Positions 20,837 through 30,423 of a DNA stretch of 64,000 nt are shown in pieces (the first letter of the stretch is position 1; each line of letters begins with the position of its first letter). The notes under the pieces are model-generated. The model saw only the letters and a program-made list of their open reading frames with translations, was not told where the DNA came from and did not search any database. Source of the DNA: Rhipidocladum racemiflorum (taxonomy: Eukaryota > Streptophyta > Magnoliopsida > Poales > Poaceae); assembly GCA_036346355.1 (NCBI GenBank), contig CM070576.1:10895558-10959557 (forward strand). The letters are read 5' to 3'. A program made the position numbers and the translations under genes.

Positions 20837-23056
20837 TTAGTTTTTGCTCTTTGGTACCCAAACTTGGTTAGGTCCGCGCACGTTAGTAATAAGCGATTTT
20901 GGGACCCAAATAGAACGAACAAAAGGAGTATTTTTAGGCTTGCGCCCAACATGATAAGCAACTACACGACCAAGGTTAGTCTTTTTAAGCACATAAGAAG
21001 CAAAGAACTCGGAGTGAACTTTGTGCTTGGATGTTCCTTCGCCTTTTACAAAGTGTATGGGCTTGCTTAAAGGAGCAACAACAATGTTGCTCTTTTTGCC
21101 CTTTGGCAGAACGTACCCAAGCCCTTGCCTCTTAGGATTACCTTGGCACTTACCGAGATACTCCTCTAAACCCTTGCTTGCCTTGTAGGACTTTTGAAGT
21201 CCATCTTCAAGCATCACCTTAAGCTTCTCATTTTCATGAGCCAAGACTTTCAAAGTCTCACGGTTAGTAGCACAAGTAGCAACATCAACATTATAGCATC
21301 TAGCGCAACCGTTGCTGGTTGAGGGTAATGAAATATTGGAGTTGTTGATTGAGAAAGAAGCTTTATTCGAGAGATCAACAAGCTTCACTTCAAAAGCCTT
21401 GCAAGCATCCTTTGCTTTAGCAAGTTGCTCTAAGAGTGAAGCATTGGTGATCTCAAGACTAATAGCTTCATTCTTGGTCAAATTTGAGCTTTTGACCAAG
21501 TCCTCATTCTTTTTCTTTTCAAAGGCTAAGCTCTTCTCTAGCTCAAGGTTCTTCTCCTTTTCAAAAATAAGAAGATCTTCTTGAGCTTCGAGGATAGCTT
21601 CCTTTTGCTCAACAACCTCCTCCAATATTTCAATATCCTTAAGTAGCAAGTCTAATTTAGTAATATCAAAGTCATTCATAGACTTAAATGCTATTTCCTC
21701 ATCATCACTAGCATCATCGCAATCATCTAAGCTATAATCAACAATAGAAAGAGTAGGACTCTTAGATGATACCTTGTGCCCCTTTGCCATAAGGCACATT
21801 GGAGCATCTTCATCTCCGTCGCTCAAGTTGTCGAAGAGGCTCTTCGACTTTGTCGGTGCAGTAGCAATGGCGACGGTGGCAAGTCCTCCTTCATTGTCGG
21901 AGTTGGACTCGGACTCAGACTCGGAGTCGGAGTTCCACTCCTTGCCGATGTAAGCGTGACCCTTGCCCTTGTACTTCTTGCTCTTGTCCTTGTCCTTCTT
22001 GCAGTACTTGTCCTTTTTGTATGGCTTCTCTTCCTTCTTTTCTTTGTGCGGACACTCGGCAATGAAATGGCTGGGTTCACCGCACTCATAGCATTTTCTT
22101 GTCGAGTGCCTCCCTCTTGACTTGTTGCCGAAGTTCTTGGAGTGGCTTCCCGGCTTGTAGCCTTTCTTCTTCAAGAACTTGTTGAATCTTCTTACAAGAA
22201 GGGCCATTTCTTCATTTGTGAGTGGCCCATTTGATTCTTCTTCATCGCTTGAACTTTCTTCCACTTCTTGAGCTACTTTGACGGCCTTCAAAGCAATGCC
22301 CTTCTTCTTGCCGGACTTGAGCTCCTCCACCACTTCCGCTTCCTTAACCATCATCTCATCCGTCATCAACCGGCCAATCACGTCATGAGGAGTGAGAGTA
22401 TCAAAGTTTGGTCGGTCGCGAATGAGTTGAACGAGATTGCGGTTGGTGGGTGTGATCACTCGGAGGATGATCTTGACAATGGCTTTGTCGGTGAGTTCGG
22501 TGCTTCCAAGTCCTTTAGCTTGATTTACTAGCACCATCAAGCAATCAAACATCTTTGTGTAGGATTCACCTTCCTCCAAAGTGAATCGGCTTAGCTCTCC
22601 AATGATAAGCTCGATTTTGGATTCACGGACACTTGACACGCCATCATGAGATACCATCAATCTTTCCCAAATGTCCTTGGCGTTGTCAAGGCCATCGACC
22701 TGGTTGAACTTGGAGTCGCTCAAAGCGTTGAACAAGGCATTGACGGCCAAGTCGTTGAAGTGTTGAGCCTTGTCTTCTTCGGAGGTGAGATTGTTGGGAT
22801 TTGCGGGCTTGAAACCTGTTTCAACAATCTTCCAAATGCAAGGATGAAGTGATCTCAAATGCATCTTCATCATGTTTTTCCATGCCGCATAGCGAGTGCC
22901 ATCGAAATGAGGCGCTCGGCCGGACGAGACGGAAACATAAGATGAGGAGTTTGAGACTCCAAAAGAGGAATAATCTAAAGGAATTGCAACCCCGATACCG
23001 GAACCCGTGGCCTTGTCTTGGGCATGGGTTTCGGTAACTTTCTCTATTTCCGACAT
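20837..23056 (-). CDS. copia Gag polyprotein (739 aa, intact frame)
   Basis: The structural capsid/nucleocapsid protein. ATG at 23056, stop at 20837. Residues about 45-290 hold the capsid-type domain found in copia gags (HFDGTRYAAWKNMMKMHLRS near the start, then a UBN2-like helical region). A zinc knuckle CYECGEPSHFIAEC (CX2CX4HX4C) lies at about residue 320. A Lys-rich tract, a Ser/Asp/Glu-rich acidic tract, a long heptad-rich coiled-coil region (about 480-620) and a basic C-terminus ending WVPKSKN follow. Length is large but usual for SIRE-type gag. The stop is followed by GTTGTTTTGTAGGCC before pol opens in another frame, so pol would need frameshifting, splicing or reinitiation. Confidence 0.93.
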   Translation of the reverse strand: MSEIEKVTETHAQDKATGSGIGVAIPLDYSSFGVSNSSSYVSVSSGRAPHFDGTRYAAWKNMMKMHLRSLHPCIWKIVETGFKPANPNNLTSEEDKAQHFNDLAVNALFNALSDSKFNQVDGLDNAKDIWERLMVSHDGVSSVRESKIELIIGELSRFTLEEGESYTKMFDCLMVLVNQAKGLGSTELTDKAIVKIILRVITPTNRNLVQLIRDRPNFDTLTPHDVIGRLMTDEMMVKEAEVVEELKSGKKKGIALKAVKVAQEVEESSSDEEESNGPLTNEEMALLVRRFNKFLKKKGYKPGSHSKNFGNKSRGRHSTRKCYECGEPSHFIAECPHKEKKEEKPYKKDKYCKKDKDKSKKYKGKGHAYIGKEWNSDSESESESNSDNEGGLATVAIATAPTKSKSLFDNLSDGDEDAPMCLMAKGHKVSSKSPTLSIVDYSLDDCDDASDDEEIAFKSMNDFDITKLDLLLKDIEILEEVVEQKEAILEAQEDLLIFEKEKNLELEKSLAFEKKKNEDLVKSSNLTKNEAISLEITNASLLEQLAKAKDACKAFEVKLVDLSNKASFSINNSNISLPSTSNGCARCYNVDVATCATNRETLKVLAHENEKLKVMLEDGLQKSYKASKGLEEYLGKCQGNPKRQGLGYVLPKGKKSNIVVAPLSKPIHFVKGEGTSKHKVHSEFFASYVLKKTNLGRVVAYHVGRKPKNTPFVRSIWVPKSLITNVRGPNQVWVPKSKN

Positions 23057-23097
23057 CTTTGATTCTCCAAGCGGTTAAGCCAAAATAAAGGAGATTT

Positions 23098-23110
23098 GGC
23101 TCTGATACCA
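23098..23110 (-). other. Primer binding site of copia element
   Basis: The minus strand reads TGGTATCAGAGCC two bases after the 5' LTR end, complementary to initiator Met-tRNA. It confirms transcription runs right to left. Confidence 0.92.
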
Positions 23111-23949
23111 ATTGAAAGGACCAACGATGTCGCCTAGAGGGGGGGTGAATAGGCGGATTAAAAAATCACAGCGGAATTAAATCTGGCCGAACTGGACAAT
23201 CCGGAGTCTCCAGGTATTTTATCCGGAGTCTCCGGCTTGTTCGGAGTGTCCGGTAATTTATCCGGATACTCCGGGTTAGCTGGCACGGGAGCGCGACTAA
23301 GATTACTCTAAAAAGCACAATAAACTACAATAAATAGATAGCAAGAGCAACCTAGATCAAAAGCTACTATGGATTTGAATTAAAGACAAGCAAAGAGTTA
23401 GATCCGAGCTTTACAAAGACAAATCCACGCAAGCTAGACTAGGAAGTAAAAGAGAAAGAGAGAGACGCGATTTTTCACCGAAGTTCGGATTCTTGAAGGG
23501 AATCCTACGTCTCCGTTGAGGTGGCTCGATCACACTTGAGCCGGGGTCTTTTTCAACCCGCTTTCCTCCCGGTGTTGCACAAATGCACTCGCCGGCTTCA
23601 CTTCTTGTCTCTTTCTTTTCGGAGGCGAGACTCGCCTTCACAAACGACCGGGGCACGCCACAAGCGTCGGGTGCTCCCGGTGACTCCTAGCCGTCTAGGA
23701 GACCTTCAACCTCCAAGAGCAATAACACCACGAAGAATCGCTTGGAGGATGAACTAATGCTTAAGAACTTGAAATGAATGCACTTAGCACTTTGCTTCTT
23801 CCTCTCCTCACCAAAAAGATCAACAACCAAATCTAGAGGTGGGAGGAAGAGAGGGCTCTATTCAATGCTTGGAATATGTTAGAGATGGCTTGAATGCTGC
23901 TATGAATGAGCTCAATAGTAAATCTAGCCGTTGGGGTGGAGTGGAGGCT

Positions 23950-23958
23950 TTAAATATA
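23950..23958 (-). promoter_or_regulatory. TATA-like box in copia 5' LTR
   Basis: The minus strand reads TATATTTAA. In the 3' LTR the equivalent reads TGTATTTAA, a one-base difference. The cluster of CCGG palindromes lies directly upstream of it on the transcribed strand (24190-23999), a place expected for promoter elements. Confidence 0.5.
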
Positions 23959-23997
23959 CTTTTTGAAAACTAGCCGTTTGTCCACGTTTTGAACTGT

Positions 23998-24190
23998 CCG
24001 GAGACTCCGGACAATTAACCCGGATACTCCGGATGGTCCGGACTCTCCGGACAAAATGTCCGGACACTTCGGACTGTTTGGAATTCGAGTTTAGGCCGAT
24101 GGGGTTAACCCGGAGACTCCGGACAAAATGTCCGGATACTCCGGACTGAGTCCGGATACTCCCGACAAAATGTCCGGACTCTCCGAGTTG
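23998..24190. repeat. CCGG near-palindrome cluster, copia 5' LTR
   Basis: I count 13 CCGG cores in about 190 bp, mostly paired as CCGGAGACTCCGG, CCGGATACTCCGG or CCGGACTCTCCGG with ACAAAATGT or GGATGGT linkers. Fewer are decayed than in the left LTR. Confidence 0.85.
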
Positions 24191-24529
24191 ACTTGCTCGG
24201 TTGGAAATCCTGTTTTTGGAAAATGCAAGTATTTGAGTGCTATAAATGAATGCAAGTTTTGACCTTGAGCACATGCACATTCTAAAAACGATTTTCCGTC
24301 GCATCCTCTTAATAGTACGGCTATCCTTAAGACTCAAACCAAAGTGAAAATTACAAGTCTTCGTCTTGATGCCATTTTCTTGAAATTTGAGGTGTGTAGG
24401 AGCGTCCAATGTCATTCCAAGCTTGATATGATTTCGAGATCTGCATTATTCTTAGTTGAAACATTAGATCTCATTAATTGTGTCATCATTAATCACCAAA
24501 ATAAAATGAGGGGCCTAGATGCACTTTCA

Positions 24530-24721
24530 GTTCCTTATGTTGCATTTCAGAGTTTCCCTAAAACTCGTAGTGATTGGTGCTAATCTTTGGTTTTGGCTAA
24601 TTTGTTCAGTTTATGCCATGAGTATGGATTTACACCCAAAAGTCTTTGAATGGATCGCGCTCCTTCGCGTTCACACTGAATTATCTTTGGAATAAATCTT
24701 TAAAGGAAGCAGATGGACATA
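24530..24721 (+). other. 192-bp strip of host sequence between copia and CACTA insertions
   Basis: It begins with the right GTTCC duplication of the copia element and ends with the ATA target of the CACTA element. It should be the continuation of the family-B internal region from 12803 and continue at 53770. No ORF. Confidence 0.7.
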
Positions 24722-24754
24722 CACTACTACAGAAGGGCTCATATTAGACACCTC

Positions 24755-25020
24755 ATCACAGACGGTTGTAACTATGAACAGTCTGTGATGATCTCCTTAT
24801 CACAGACGGTTCTATCCACTAACAGTCTTTGATAAGGGTCCCCCACATCTCAGACGGTTTTAATTGCAAACCGTCTGTGATGAGGACCGATATCACAGAC
24901 TGTTTACTTATAAAACCATCTATAATGTCTGGGACCCTTATCACAGACTGTTGGTGTATTAAACCGTATGTGATAAGGAGATCAGCACAGACTGTTAATT
25001 TTTACAACCGTCTGTGACGT
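24755..25020. repeat. Left subterminal hairpin repeats of CACTA element
   Basis: Five or so units, each CACAGAC(G/T)GTT then about 10 variable bases then AACCGTCTGTGA or a decayed form, separated by GATAAGG/GATGAGG linkers. They match the arrays at 48840-49015 and 53250-53760. Subterminal repeats bind the element-encoded DNA-binding protein in En/Spm-type transposons. Confidence 0.85.
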
Positions 25021-25068
25021 GGTCAACTTAATGATGAGATCCTTATTTATATTCCAAATGTATGTGTA

Positions 25069-28000
25069 TGTAACACCCCAAAATTTTGCTTTTCTTAAAT
25101 TCATGTGTGATTTGGCACTTTGGTGAATTTTTGGAATTTTCTGGAATTTATTTGGATTTATTTGGAATTTATTTGAATTTATTCCATTTTGAAATAATTA
25201 AAGAATTTAATTTTGCAAATAAAATTTTGTTGGAAATATTTTATTTGAGTCCAAAATGTTCCAAAATATTTTCCGTAATTTTTCCGAATTTTTTCGAGTC
25301 TTTTGCTATTTTTAATGAATTAAATGAATTATCGAATTATTTTAAATATTAAATCGCTGGAAATCCAACTCGGGTCAAGTATCGCTCATCCGACCGAAGT
25401 CGGAACCCAGTCGGACTCGAACCCGACCGAGCCGCTTGACTCGACCGAACCCACTCCTAAACCTAATCAATCCCAACCGTTGGATCAAGATCCAACGGCC
25501 GAGATCCGCCTGCACTGCCGAGCCGTGAATCGGCCGGATCCGATCGCGCCCGGCGATCGTGGCGCTGATCGCGCCACGTGGACGGCCACGATTTCGTCGT
25601 TTTCGCCGAGTCCGAAGCCGGACTTCGCCGCCATGACGCCGCCATAGCGAACTAGGTTTCCGCCTAGGGCACGGACGCCGAGGCTATTTAAAGCGTGAGA
25701 CGCCCCCGAGGTTGCCCTCATCCTTGCGCACTGCTCTCGAGCCATCTCGCCGGAGCCGCCACCGTTGAGCCGCAATCGCCGCCGGAGTTGTCTCTTCCTC
25801 CGCCGCGGTTTGCGCCGCTTTCGCTGCCGTCCGTCGTCTTCCGCCGAAGGAGCCAGATCCGAGTCCCCGCGACGAGACGCACCAAGGGAGGCTTCATCTC
25901 GCCGAGCACGCCCCAAACGCCGTCGGGCTCGTCGTCGCCCCTGCTCTCCGGCCAAGCCAGCGCCGCGTGAAGCCATCGCCGTCCGCGAGCTCGGAGGACC
26001 GTCGGATCCAGATCGGACGGTTGAGGTGAGCTCACGTGTTCCCAAACCCGATTAGATCTGGATCGTTGGATCAAGATCCAACGGTTCACAATTGCCACGT
26101 GCTGTAGTAGTGCGAATATAGGATTAGATCTGGACCGTCCGATCTAGATCGAACGGCCCACGAGCAACGAGTAGTTTCAACGTGTTAACCCTGGATCTAA
26201 TCCGCGCCGTTGATTTTCAAACCAACGGCTGAGATTGCGCCACGTGTCGGGAAGATGGACCGCCGCCAACGCCGCCCACGCTGGCAGGCAGACGCCGACG
26301 CTACGGGCCCAGTGTCGAGGGGCCGCATGGCGTTGGCCGACCGCCAGCGCCGACGCCACCCATGACGTCACAATGGGTCCCACCTGCCGACCGTGGTCGA
26401 GCCGCCGACGCCGGGCCGATGACGCTACCCGAGAGGCCCACATGTCGGGACACGTAGAGTCGTGGACCGAGTCCACTGAGACCCAAGCCGAGCGTGGACC
26501 AAGTCCATGGACCGCCGACGCCAAGCAGCCAATCAGAGGCTGCCACGTGTCCATGCCGACGCAATAATTAATTTCCAAAAGAAAATGATTTATTAATTCG
26601 AAATATTGATTCAAATTTAGATTCAAACTTCAAACGCTTATAACTTTTATGCTTCAACTCCGATTTGAGCGATTCAAATTTCTAAATTTGTATAAAATTG
26701 AGATCTACCTAAATATGAATTTTATTTAATTTTTGGACTAAAGTTTTTCTCTGTAAAATTATTTAATTGATTATTTAAACTTTAAATAATCATAACTTTT
26801 ATGCTTTAACTCCAAATTTGACGATTCCAGTTTCTAAAAATCCAGAAAATTATGTTCTCTCTGTTTATGGATTTTATTTGGAGTTTTGGGATCTTTTGCA
26901 TAGTGTTCATTTGTGTATTTGCTATTTGCACGCTTTACGAGTAGACGTTGAAGTGCCGGAAGGATTCGAGGGAGAAGTGTTGACTCAGATCCAACTCAAG
27001 ACCAAGAGCAAGTACTTTTTGAAGGCAAGTTGTGCTTTGACCATATTGATCCCATTTCAAATCTATTTTGATTTAAACTATTGCATGCTAGTTCAATTAG
27101 AAAGATACTTTGTTTAAACCTGGGGGTTAGATAAATACCAATTTGATATATGACACCTTGATTACTTAAGTATGTGCCATGACCCTTTGTCACCCTAGTT
27201 GTGGTTTACTAGTTGGACATTATTAAATTGCCAACATGGGTTTAGAACGTTGTAGTATGCTGCTTAGACTCGCACGTGCTCATGACATGATTTTGGATAA
27301 TCAAATGCTAATATTGACATAAAGATATATTGAACCTGTTTTGGAAAAGTATCATGTGATGTTGATGGCACGTGGTGCATGGTAATCAATCGGGGTTTGA
27401 TAAAATGATTTCGATCGGGCATGTGGCAAGAGTAATCAGGTGGGACAGTTGTGGCATTGGGAGTGATGATTTGGTTTTTCGGGTAGTCTTGCCCTGGTCA
27501 CTCTAAGGACTTAACCTTGCAAGCCTTTGAACTGGGTCATACTTGCAACCACATGGCTGGAATGGGACGGCCCTAGTTGACTAAGTCGCTAAGGACTCAC
27601 TTGTGGAGCCTCGTGGTGTCGCTTACACCTTTTGTGTGATTGTACGGGGAGCGATCGTGGCCGTGGGCCAGTACCCATCTAACGGTGTGTTGGTCCCATA
27701 CTTCGCCTTGGCTAAGGGAAGGGATGGTGTAGAGCACGCACTGAGAGGACCACTGTGTTGTTTGAGGCTTCCAAAGGCTTTGTTACTGAACTCGCCTTTG
27801 TGGTGTTTGACTGTATCTTGTGGGTAAAGTGCATAACCTCTGCAGAGTGTAGAATCTATTTGAATAGCCGAGTCCACTGTGATCGACAATGCTCTGAATT
27901 ACAAATAAGGGGTAGACTTTACGAAAATAACTTGGTTTTGAAAAGATGGGTTGGTTTAACAAGGAAGATGATGGAAATATGGTTTAGGATGGGAAAAATG

Positions 28001-28552
28001 TTTATTAAACTTCTTGAAAAGTTATTTATGCTTTACTTATTTCTACCGCTTTGAATCTACTTATATTACTTGTCAAAAGTCAAGTTTCTGCAAATATACC
28101 CTGAGCTATTCCTTTGTACTAAGCCATGCATATAGTATATTAGCTTGCATTACTGCATGACTTGTCGAGTACCAAGTACTCACCCTTGCCTCAACACAAT
28201 ATCGCTTGAAGAGGAGATTACGCCAGTTTCGGAGGAGGAACTCCAAGAGGACCCGTCTACTTAGGGATGCGAGCCCAGTCAGTTGCCTGTGGTATACTGG
28301 ATGGCGCCACGAAGTTTATTTGATTTTCCGTTGCTGCTATTTCTCTTTTAATAAGTTTCGCCTTGCAAGGCATATATTTGTAACTTGGCCATAAGGTCGA
28401 GTAACCCTTTGATTATTTAAATAAAGTACTTTGATAGTATCGTATGGTATGATTGTGATATATACCGATGTTAAGACTGTGTGCACTAGCTCGTTCCTGG
28501 ACTAGTGCTGAATACACAGAGGGTCCGGATTTGCAAATTCGGGGTCCCGGCA
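25069..28552 (+). repeat. 5' LTR of family A copy 2 (3,484 bp)
   Basis: It runs from TGTAACACCCC to GGGGTCCCGGCA, the last motif one base off the CCCGACA of the other copies. It contains palindromes CCGTTGGATC-AA-GATCCAACGG at 25477-25498 and a shorter one at 26064-26083, a TATA-like site and the shared 3' part with CATGTGGCAAGAGTAATCAG. Confidence 0.93.
25685..25693 (+). promoter_or_regulatory. TATA-like core promoter, family A 5' LTR
   Basis: TATTTAAAG follows GACGCCGAGGC, as in the 3' LTR (34252-34260). The sequence after it turns into a GC-rich leader. Confidence 0.5.
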
Positions 28553-28556
28553 GAGG

Positions 28557-28569
28557 TGGTATCAGAGCC
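28557..28569 (+). other. Primer binding site, family A copy 2
   Basis: TGGTATCAGAGCC four bases after the LTR end; initiator Met-tRNA type. Confidence 0.9.
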
Positions 28570-28770
28570 ATACTTGACCGTAGGCTCAACCCTAGCTAGA
28601 ATGGTCGTAGTGAGGATAAAACCTATTTTCTAAAGCTAAAAAGTTGTCAAGATAAGAAATGACCTCTCGACTTATCCCCTTCTCTCTTTTCTTGTCTCTT
28701 GCTGAATTTCTCCCTTACCTTGTCACAATTTAAAAATTCCGAGTTCTTACGTAAAGCACTCTTGTGACAG

Positions 28771-29533
28771 ATGGAGGAAGAGTTCAACTACGTTGATCTG
28801 GGAGTTGGTCACGCCATGAACTTTGGCACATGCTACAAACTCTCGGAGATTTTGAGAAGCCCCAATACCAAGTGGAAGTGATCGACAAGCAGGATTGATC
28901 AAGGCTTGTGACGTGAGGATTGAGGTACTGTCGGAAGAGGGGCCCAGGCAATCGCTCGATACACACCGCTGCTAGAAGATCTACAATGCAGATGGGTATC
29001 CAAGAAGTTTCACGACGAGCAATGCGGCACATTACCGTGATTCACGCCAGAGAGTTGGAAAGCACGGTGTTCCGTTATCATCCGCGCAAGCGATAACCTT
29101 CTTGACCCGAAGACGATTCAGGATGAGAATGCCACGGTTACCACAGCTTGGCACGATTCGTCGTCGCCAGGAGGATGTACTAGATAATACAAGCAAGGAG
29201 CTACGAAGGCCCGCAAGGAGATCACGGCAGAGAAGAACAGATGGCGGGAAGCTCAAGAGTATGTGGCACACCTTCTACGAAGGATTGACGAGTTGGAGAT
29301 GACTTTGTACGGACTGCACTGCAGCCAAGATTTGAGCTACACAAGCCAGATCCAGAGGAGTCGATCTCGATGAGGACACCGCTTCTTCGACTACCACAGA
29401 TGACATAGTCGCTGGACATGGCGATCGTTTCGCGCCTATGCCGCAAAGACCCGCACTCCAGAGCCGTGGAGGTTTTCTCGATGAGTGAGCTTAGGTTCTA
29501 TAGTGAGACTCCTTCGCCGAAGTCATAGAATAA
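28771..29533 (+). pseudogene. Leader ORF upstream of gag, family A copy 2
   Basis: ATG at 28771 (MEEEFNYVDLG), same end (VIE, stop 29531-29533) as the other copies. The 763-bp span is frameshifted; matching peptide pieces occur in more than one frame. Domain outline as at 829-1600: basic N-terminal part, then an acidic part with a coiled-coil-like stretch. Function unknown. Confidence 0.7.
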
Positions 29534-29761
29534 AGAGTCACCCTTTAGGCGTTAGACTCCAGAGTTAGTTCGATTTGGATTTGCTTTGTTTGTCGAAAGT
29601 GTGCATTATGTGTTGCAAGGCCCTTAGGCATTGTAAGCAGCCATACCAAGTTATTAATAATAAAGTTGGACCTTAAAGTTACCCCTTTGCCCCGCATAAG
29701 TTCCATATTACTTGTCTATTCTTGTTTCCCTCTCATCTCTAAACCTAGAGCAAATCGACAG

Positions 29762-30420
29762 ATGGTGAACACCCGTGGAAACTTTGGAAGCAATGGGAGT
29801 GGATCTCGCCAAATGAAAACCCCAATGATGGAGCACCAAAGACCGCCACTGGATGTGCAGAATTTTGGAGCATTTCTTGCTGCTCAGACTCAGTTGATGC
29901 ATGCTATGATGCAACAAATGCAGCACGTCCTTTGCTCGTGCCATCGCTAATCAAGTTAACCAGTGACCACGCCGTAATACAAGGTCAGTCGAGTTCATGA
30001 GGACTCACCCACCCACTTTCTCTGGAAATGCCAATCCATTGGAGGCCGATGATTGGTTAAGATCAATTGAGAGGAAGCTACACATAGCTCAATGCATAGG
30101 GAATGAGAAGGTACTTCACGCTTCTCATCGCTTGGAAGGAACATTGTGAATGGTGGGAGAACTTCATGCCACGCAGAGAACCCTCAAGATATCACTTGGG
30201 AAGAGTTCACATGCATTCCGACAAAGATCACGTGCCTGAAGGAATTATGGACCTTAAGAAGGAGGAGTTCAGAGCATCAAGCAAGGTAATCACCAGCTGG
30301 CCGACTACTCCGAACAAGTTCACACAGCCTAGCACGCTACGCACCTGAGGATGTAGCGACAGATAAATCCAGACAGTCTCGCTTTATGAAGGGACTTAAC
30401 TGAGAATTGCAAGACTTAAG
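29762..30420 (+). pseudogene. gag of family A copy 2 (frameshifted, 3' part deleted)
   Basis: ATG at 29762 (MVNTRGNF). The N-terminal part is Gln/Met-rich (LMHAMMQQMQHV). The gag core follows from 29998 (RTHPPTFSGNANPLEADDW) with broken frames to about 30410. Compared with copy 3, sequence after GGACTTAACT...TTGCAAG (30394-30415) is lost: the zinc knuckle and the protease active site are absent and pol resumes at 30424. Confidence 0.8.
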
Positions 30421-30423
30421 TGC

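Larger units (their letters stand above)
12804..24529 (-). mobile_element. Full-length Ty1/copia retrotransposon, SIRE/Maximus-like
   Basis: Both LTRs run TGAAAGTGCATCTAGGCCCC...GGTCCTTTCA on the minus strand, both are 1,417 bp, and the element is flanked by GTTCC on each side (12799-12803 and 24530-24534). In transcription order it carries: 5' LTR, Met-tRNA primer site, gag, pol (protease, integrase, RT, RNase H), an env-like ORF, a polypurine tract and the 3' LTR. Order integrase-before-RT defines copia; the extra ORF after pol and the large gag are typical of the SIRE/Maximus lineage. It is inserted in family B. It cannot be autonomous: pol holds a MITE, frameshifts, a stop and a changed integrase residue. 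Confidence 0.95.
23113..24529 (-). repeat. 5' LTR of copia element
   Basis: It starts TGAAAGGACC at 23113 and ends ATGCACTTTCA at 24529 on the plus strand, 1,417 bp, matching 12804-14220 base for base apart from scattered transitions. It adjoins the primer site and so is the promoter-bearing LTR. Confidence 0.95.

Noticed and set aside
23411..23656. 81-codon minus-strand frame present in both copia LTRs (also 13102-13347)
   Set aside because: Duplicated because the LTR is duplicated; no domain. It lies in the leader of the transcript and may simply be open by chance.
25485..26098. Long minus-strand and plus-strand frames rich in Arg, Pro and Ala in family-A LTRs
   Set aside because: They come from GC-rich non-coding LTR sequence, occur in several frames at once and are not conserved between copies.
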